NCBI GenBank assembly: GCA_017399665.1
Contig: JAFQBR010000364.1
Location: 1 to 14,729 of the forward strand
Source: Clostridia bacterium
GTDB lineage: Bacteria; Bacillota_A; Clostridia; Christensenellales; Borkfalkiaceae
Reading direction: 5' to 3'
DNA: 14,729 bases
This document shows positions 12,226 through 14,729 of this stretch, piece by piece. The notes below the pieces were generated by a model that saw only the letters and a list, made by a program, of their open reading frames with translations, made no database searches and was not told the DNA's origin. How positions within the stretch are numbered: position 1 is the stretch's first letter; each line of letters begins with the position of its first letter. A program made the translations under genes and the position numbers.

Positions 12226-13486
12226 ATGATTTTAAAAGTTAAAGAAATAGAAAAAAATTCATACGGCGAAGAGCTTGGTTTTGAAAAAGGTGACAGCATA
12301 ATTGCCTTTGACGGTTATCCCGTTGTTGACCTGCTTGACTATATGTATTATGACGCTCAGTCAAATTTTACAATAACTGTTTTAGCAAAATCAGGTGAAG
12401 AGATAGAACTTGAAATAGATAAAGATGAGGAAGAGTCTTTAGGGCTTGTTTTTGAAGAAGACGGTTTAGCGATTAGAACGTGCAGAAATAATTGTATTTT
12501 TTGCTTTGTAGATCAAATGCCAAAGGGTATGCGAGAAACCCTTTACGTAAAAGATGATGATTATCGCCAAAGCTTTTTATGCGGAAATTTCGTTACTCTT
12601 ACAAACGTTAGCGAAGAAGATTTGCAAAGAATTGTTCGTTTAAAGCTTTCACCGATATATCTTTCAGTTCAAACAATGAACGGCGAGCTTCGCAAAAAAA
12701 TGCTTAATAATCGCTTTGCCGATAAAATTGAAAGACAAATACAGGTTTTATCTGATGGTGGCATTGAAATACACGCGCAAGTTGTTCTTGTAAAAGGGGT
12801 AAACGACGGTACTGAACTAGATTATACACTTAATAAGTTATATCAATATTCAAACGTAAAAACAGTTGCCGTTGTTCCTTGCGGAATTACAAAATTTAGA
12901 GTGGCTTTATCCTATTAAAGATATCAATAAAGAATATGCTTGTTCTGTTATTGAACAAGTTGAAAAAATCAACTTAAAAAACAATGCCGCAAAGGTTGAT
13001 CTTGCAGATGAATTTTATTTTAAAGCAAAGCGCGAGCTTCCGCGTTTTGAAAGTTACGGCGAGTTTTACCAAGTGGAAAACGGTGTTGGTATGAGCGCAA
13101 AATTTATGCGTGACGTTGAAGAGGTTTTAGCGCTTGCCAAAGAGCCTGTTTTAAAAGAAGGCAAATACATAACTGTTACAGGCACAAGTGCGTATGAATT
13201 TATCTCTAATCTTGTAAAAAAGGTTGAAAATTCTTGTAAGAACGTAGAGATAAATGTTATTGCGGTAGAGAATAAATTTTTTGGCTCAACCGTTAATTGC
13301 ACGGGGCTTTTAACAGGGATAGATATTTTAAATGCTGTTAAACCATACGCTGAAAGCTATCAAACGTTGCTTATTCCAAACCCCTGTCTTATGCAGTTTG
13401 AAGATAGATTTTTAGATGGAATGACAATAGAAGAACTTTCAAAAGAACTAGGCATAAAAGTAAAAAGGGCGTCTATAAGCTCATAA
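12226..13486 (+). pseudogene. DUF512 / radical-SAM-like protein split by an apparent frameshift
   Basis: Two reading frames together make one DUF512 protein of about 420 residues, near the family's usual length. The first (12226-12918) has a PDZ-like N-terminus (1-60), Cys86-x3-Cys90-x2-Cys93 as in radical SAM cluster sites, and runs in register to Gly-Ile-Thr-Lys-Phe-Arg (ending at 12900). The second frame continues from 12902 with Trp-Leu-Tyr-Pro and carries the C-terminal DUF512 domain to 13486. Family members read Thr-Lys-Tyr-Arg-Glu-Gly-Leu-Tyr-Pro here. So loss of two bases from an AGAGAG run (now AGAG at 12898-12901) explains the break. It could be a real lesion or a sequence error. 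The function of the family is unknown; it is often next to der, as here. Confidence 0.85.
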
Positions 13487-13552
13487 ACGCGCATTAAATA
13501 GAAAAAAATAAAAAATTAAACATAAAAGATAAAATTAAAACGGAGTGATAAT

Positions 13553-14729
13553 ATGAAACCCATTGTTGCCGTTGTTGGCAGACCTAACGTTGGAAAATCT
13601 ACTTTTTTCAACAAGGTTACAGGTAAAAAGATTTCTATTGTAGAAGATAAGCCGGGCGTTACACGCGACCGTATTTATGCAGATGCAGAGTGGTGCGGTC
13701 ATGCGTTTACGCTAATTGACACAGGCGGTATTGAATTAAAATCTGAAGATGAAATGTGGCGTCACATTAAAAAACAAGCGGAAATAGCAATTGAAACAGC
13801 CGACGTTATTGTTTTAATATGCGACGTAAAAAGTGATATTACGGCATCTGATTACGACGTTGCCGACATGCTTCGCCGTTCAAGAAAACCGGTTGTTCTT
13901 GCCGTAAATAAGTTAGACAACTATAAGCCCGAAAAACTCTTTGACTATTATGCGCTTGGTCTTGGCGAGCCTTTTGGTATTTCTTGCGAGCAGTCAACGG
14001 GTATTGGCGATTTATTAGATGAAGTATGCTCTAATTTTGATAAAATAGAAGCAGAAGAGGTAGACGAAGAGGTTATTAAGATTGCCGTTGTTGGTAAGCC
14101 CAACGCAGGCAAGAGCAGTCTTGTTAACAAACTTTTAGGGTACGATAGAACCATTGTTTCTAACATTTCAGGAACTACAAGAGATGCTATCGACACACCT
14201 TTTACTGCCTTTGGTCAAAAGTTTATACTTATTGATACCGCCGGTATTAGAAAGAAAAAGGCCGTTGATGAAGACGTTGAATATTACAGCGTTATAAGAG
14301 CGTTTGGCGCTATTAGAAGGGCTGACGTTTGCCTTATGGTAGTTGACTCTAACGAAGGATTAACAGAGCAAGACGTTAAAATTTGCGGTTACATTCACGA
14401 ACAGGGCAAGCCTTCAGTTATCGTTATGAATAAGTGGGATTTAATTGAAAAAGATACCCATACCATAAACGAATTTAATAAAAAACTCGATTGCGATCTT
14501 GCATTTATGGATTATTATCAATCCGTTTACGTTTCTGCAAAGAACGGATTAAGACTTGATAAAATTATAAATATGGCGTTAAAGGCGGTAGAAAATTCAA
14601 GAAGAAGAATTACTACGGGTACTTTAAACGATTTAATTGGCGATGCTGTAAGAACAACCGAACCACCGTCAAAGAGTGGCAGACGTTTAAAAATCTACTA
14701 TGCAACGCAAGACGACGTATGCCCCCCAA
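13553..14729 (+). CDS. der: Ribosome assembly GTPase Der (EngA), 3' end cut by window edge
   Basis: 392 codons are visible of the roughly 435-440 expected. The protein has two GTPase domains in tandem, unique to Der. The first has Gly-Arg-Pro-Asn-Val-Gly-Lys-Ser (9-16), Asp-Thr-Gly-Gly and Asn-Lys-Leu-Asp. The second has Gly-Lys-Pro-Asn-Ala-Gly-Lys-Ser-Ser near residue 182, Asp-Thr-Ala-Gly and Asn-Lys-Trp-Asp. The C-terminal KH-like domain has begun at the window edge (Lys-Ile-Tyr-Tyr-Ala-Thr-Gln, then Pro-Pro). Der is essential for maturation of the 50S subunit. CGGAG precedes the ATG. The 66-base AT-rich gap from the DUF512 gene has no terminator, so the two are probably co-transcribed. Confidence 0.96.
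   Translation, partial: MKPIVAVVGRPNVGKSTFFNKVTGKKISIVEDKPGVTRDRIYADAEWCGHAFTLIDTGGIELKSEDEMWRHIKKQAEIAIETADVIVLICDVKSDITASDYDVADMLRRSRKPVVLAVNKLDNYKPEKLFDYYALGLGEPFGISCEQSTGIGDLLDEVCSNFDKIEAEEVDEEVIKIAVVGKPNAGKSSLVNKLLGYDRTIVSNISGTTRDAIDTPFTAFGQKFILIDTAGIRKKKAVDEDVEYYSVIRAFGAIRRADVCLMVVDSNEGLTEQDVKICGYIHEQGKPSVIVMNKWDLIEKDTHTINEFNKKLDCDLAFMDYYQSVYVSAKNGLRLDKIINMALKAVENSRRRITTGTLNDLIGDAVRTTEPPSKSGRRLKIYYATQDDVCPP

Noticed and set aside
12895..12904. Programmed +1 frameshift in the DUF512 gene
   Set aside because: There is no slippery sequence with rare codon or stop at the shift point and the family is not known for recoding; a two-base deletion explains it more simply. Kept only as a minor alternative.

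Overview
The window looks like a piece of a low-GC Firmicutes chromosome, most likely an uncultured gut-type Clostridia. The reasons are AT-rich intergenic DNA, strong SigA-type promoters, AGGAGG-type ribosome binding sites, leader-RNA attenuators in front of operons, and a family set (YfhO, DUF4430 lipoprotein plus ECF S component, QueH, a DUF512 protein beside Der) that is typical of that class. I cannot place it more finely.

Layout. Positions 1-85 hold the start of a minus-strand membrane protein with a near-consensus promoter. Positions 150-328 hold a noncoding array of seven short hairpins. A bidirectional terminator and tRNA-Ser(UGA) on the minus strand follow. A YfhO-family membrane protein (609-3431) seems to be read from a leaderless mRNA. 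Then comes a vitamin B12 module: a compact cobalamin-type riboswitch with a terminator/antiterminator platform, a DUF4430 (transcobalamin C-terminal-like) lipoprotein, and an ECF transporter S component.

Positions 4866-8646 are the ribosomal/transcription block rpmG-secE-nusG-rplK-rplA, then rplJ-rplL under its own promoter and an L10-leader attenuator. Two L1-site-like stem-loops precede rplK and rplA. The block ends in a terminator after rplL and is not followed by rpoB within this window.

Two minus-strand genes follow, a small lipoprotein and a TtcA-like tRNA thiolase. Diverging from them is a plus-strand operon of a COG2426 membrane protein, a sirtuin and QueH (queuosine synthesis). The last genes are a DUF512 radical-SAM-like protein, split by an apparent frameshift, and der, cut by the window edge.

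Three observations stand out. One is the hairpin array, whose linkers are reverse complements in its two halves. The second is the B12 riboswitch, lipoprotein and S-component cassette. The third is a near-absolute use of NAC codons (Asp, Asn, Tyr) immediately before GTN valine codons; these codons are read by queuosine-type tRNAs.
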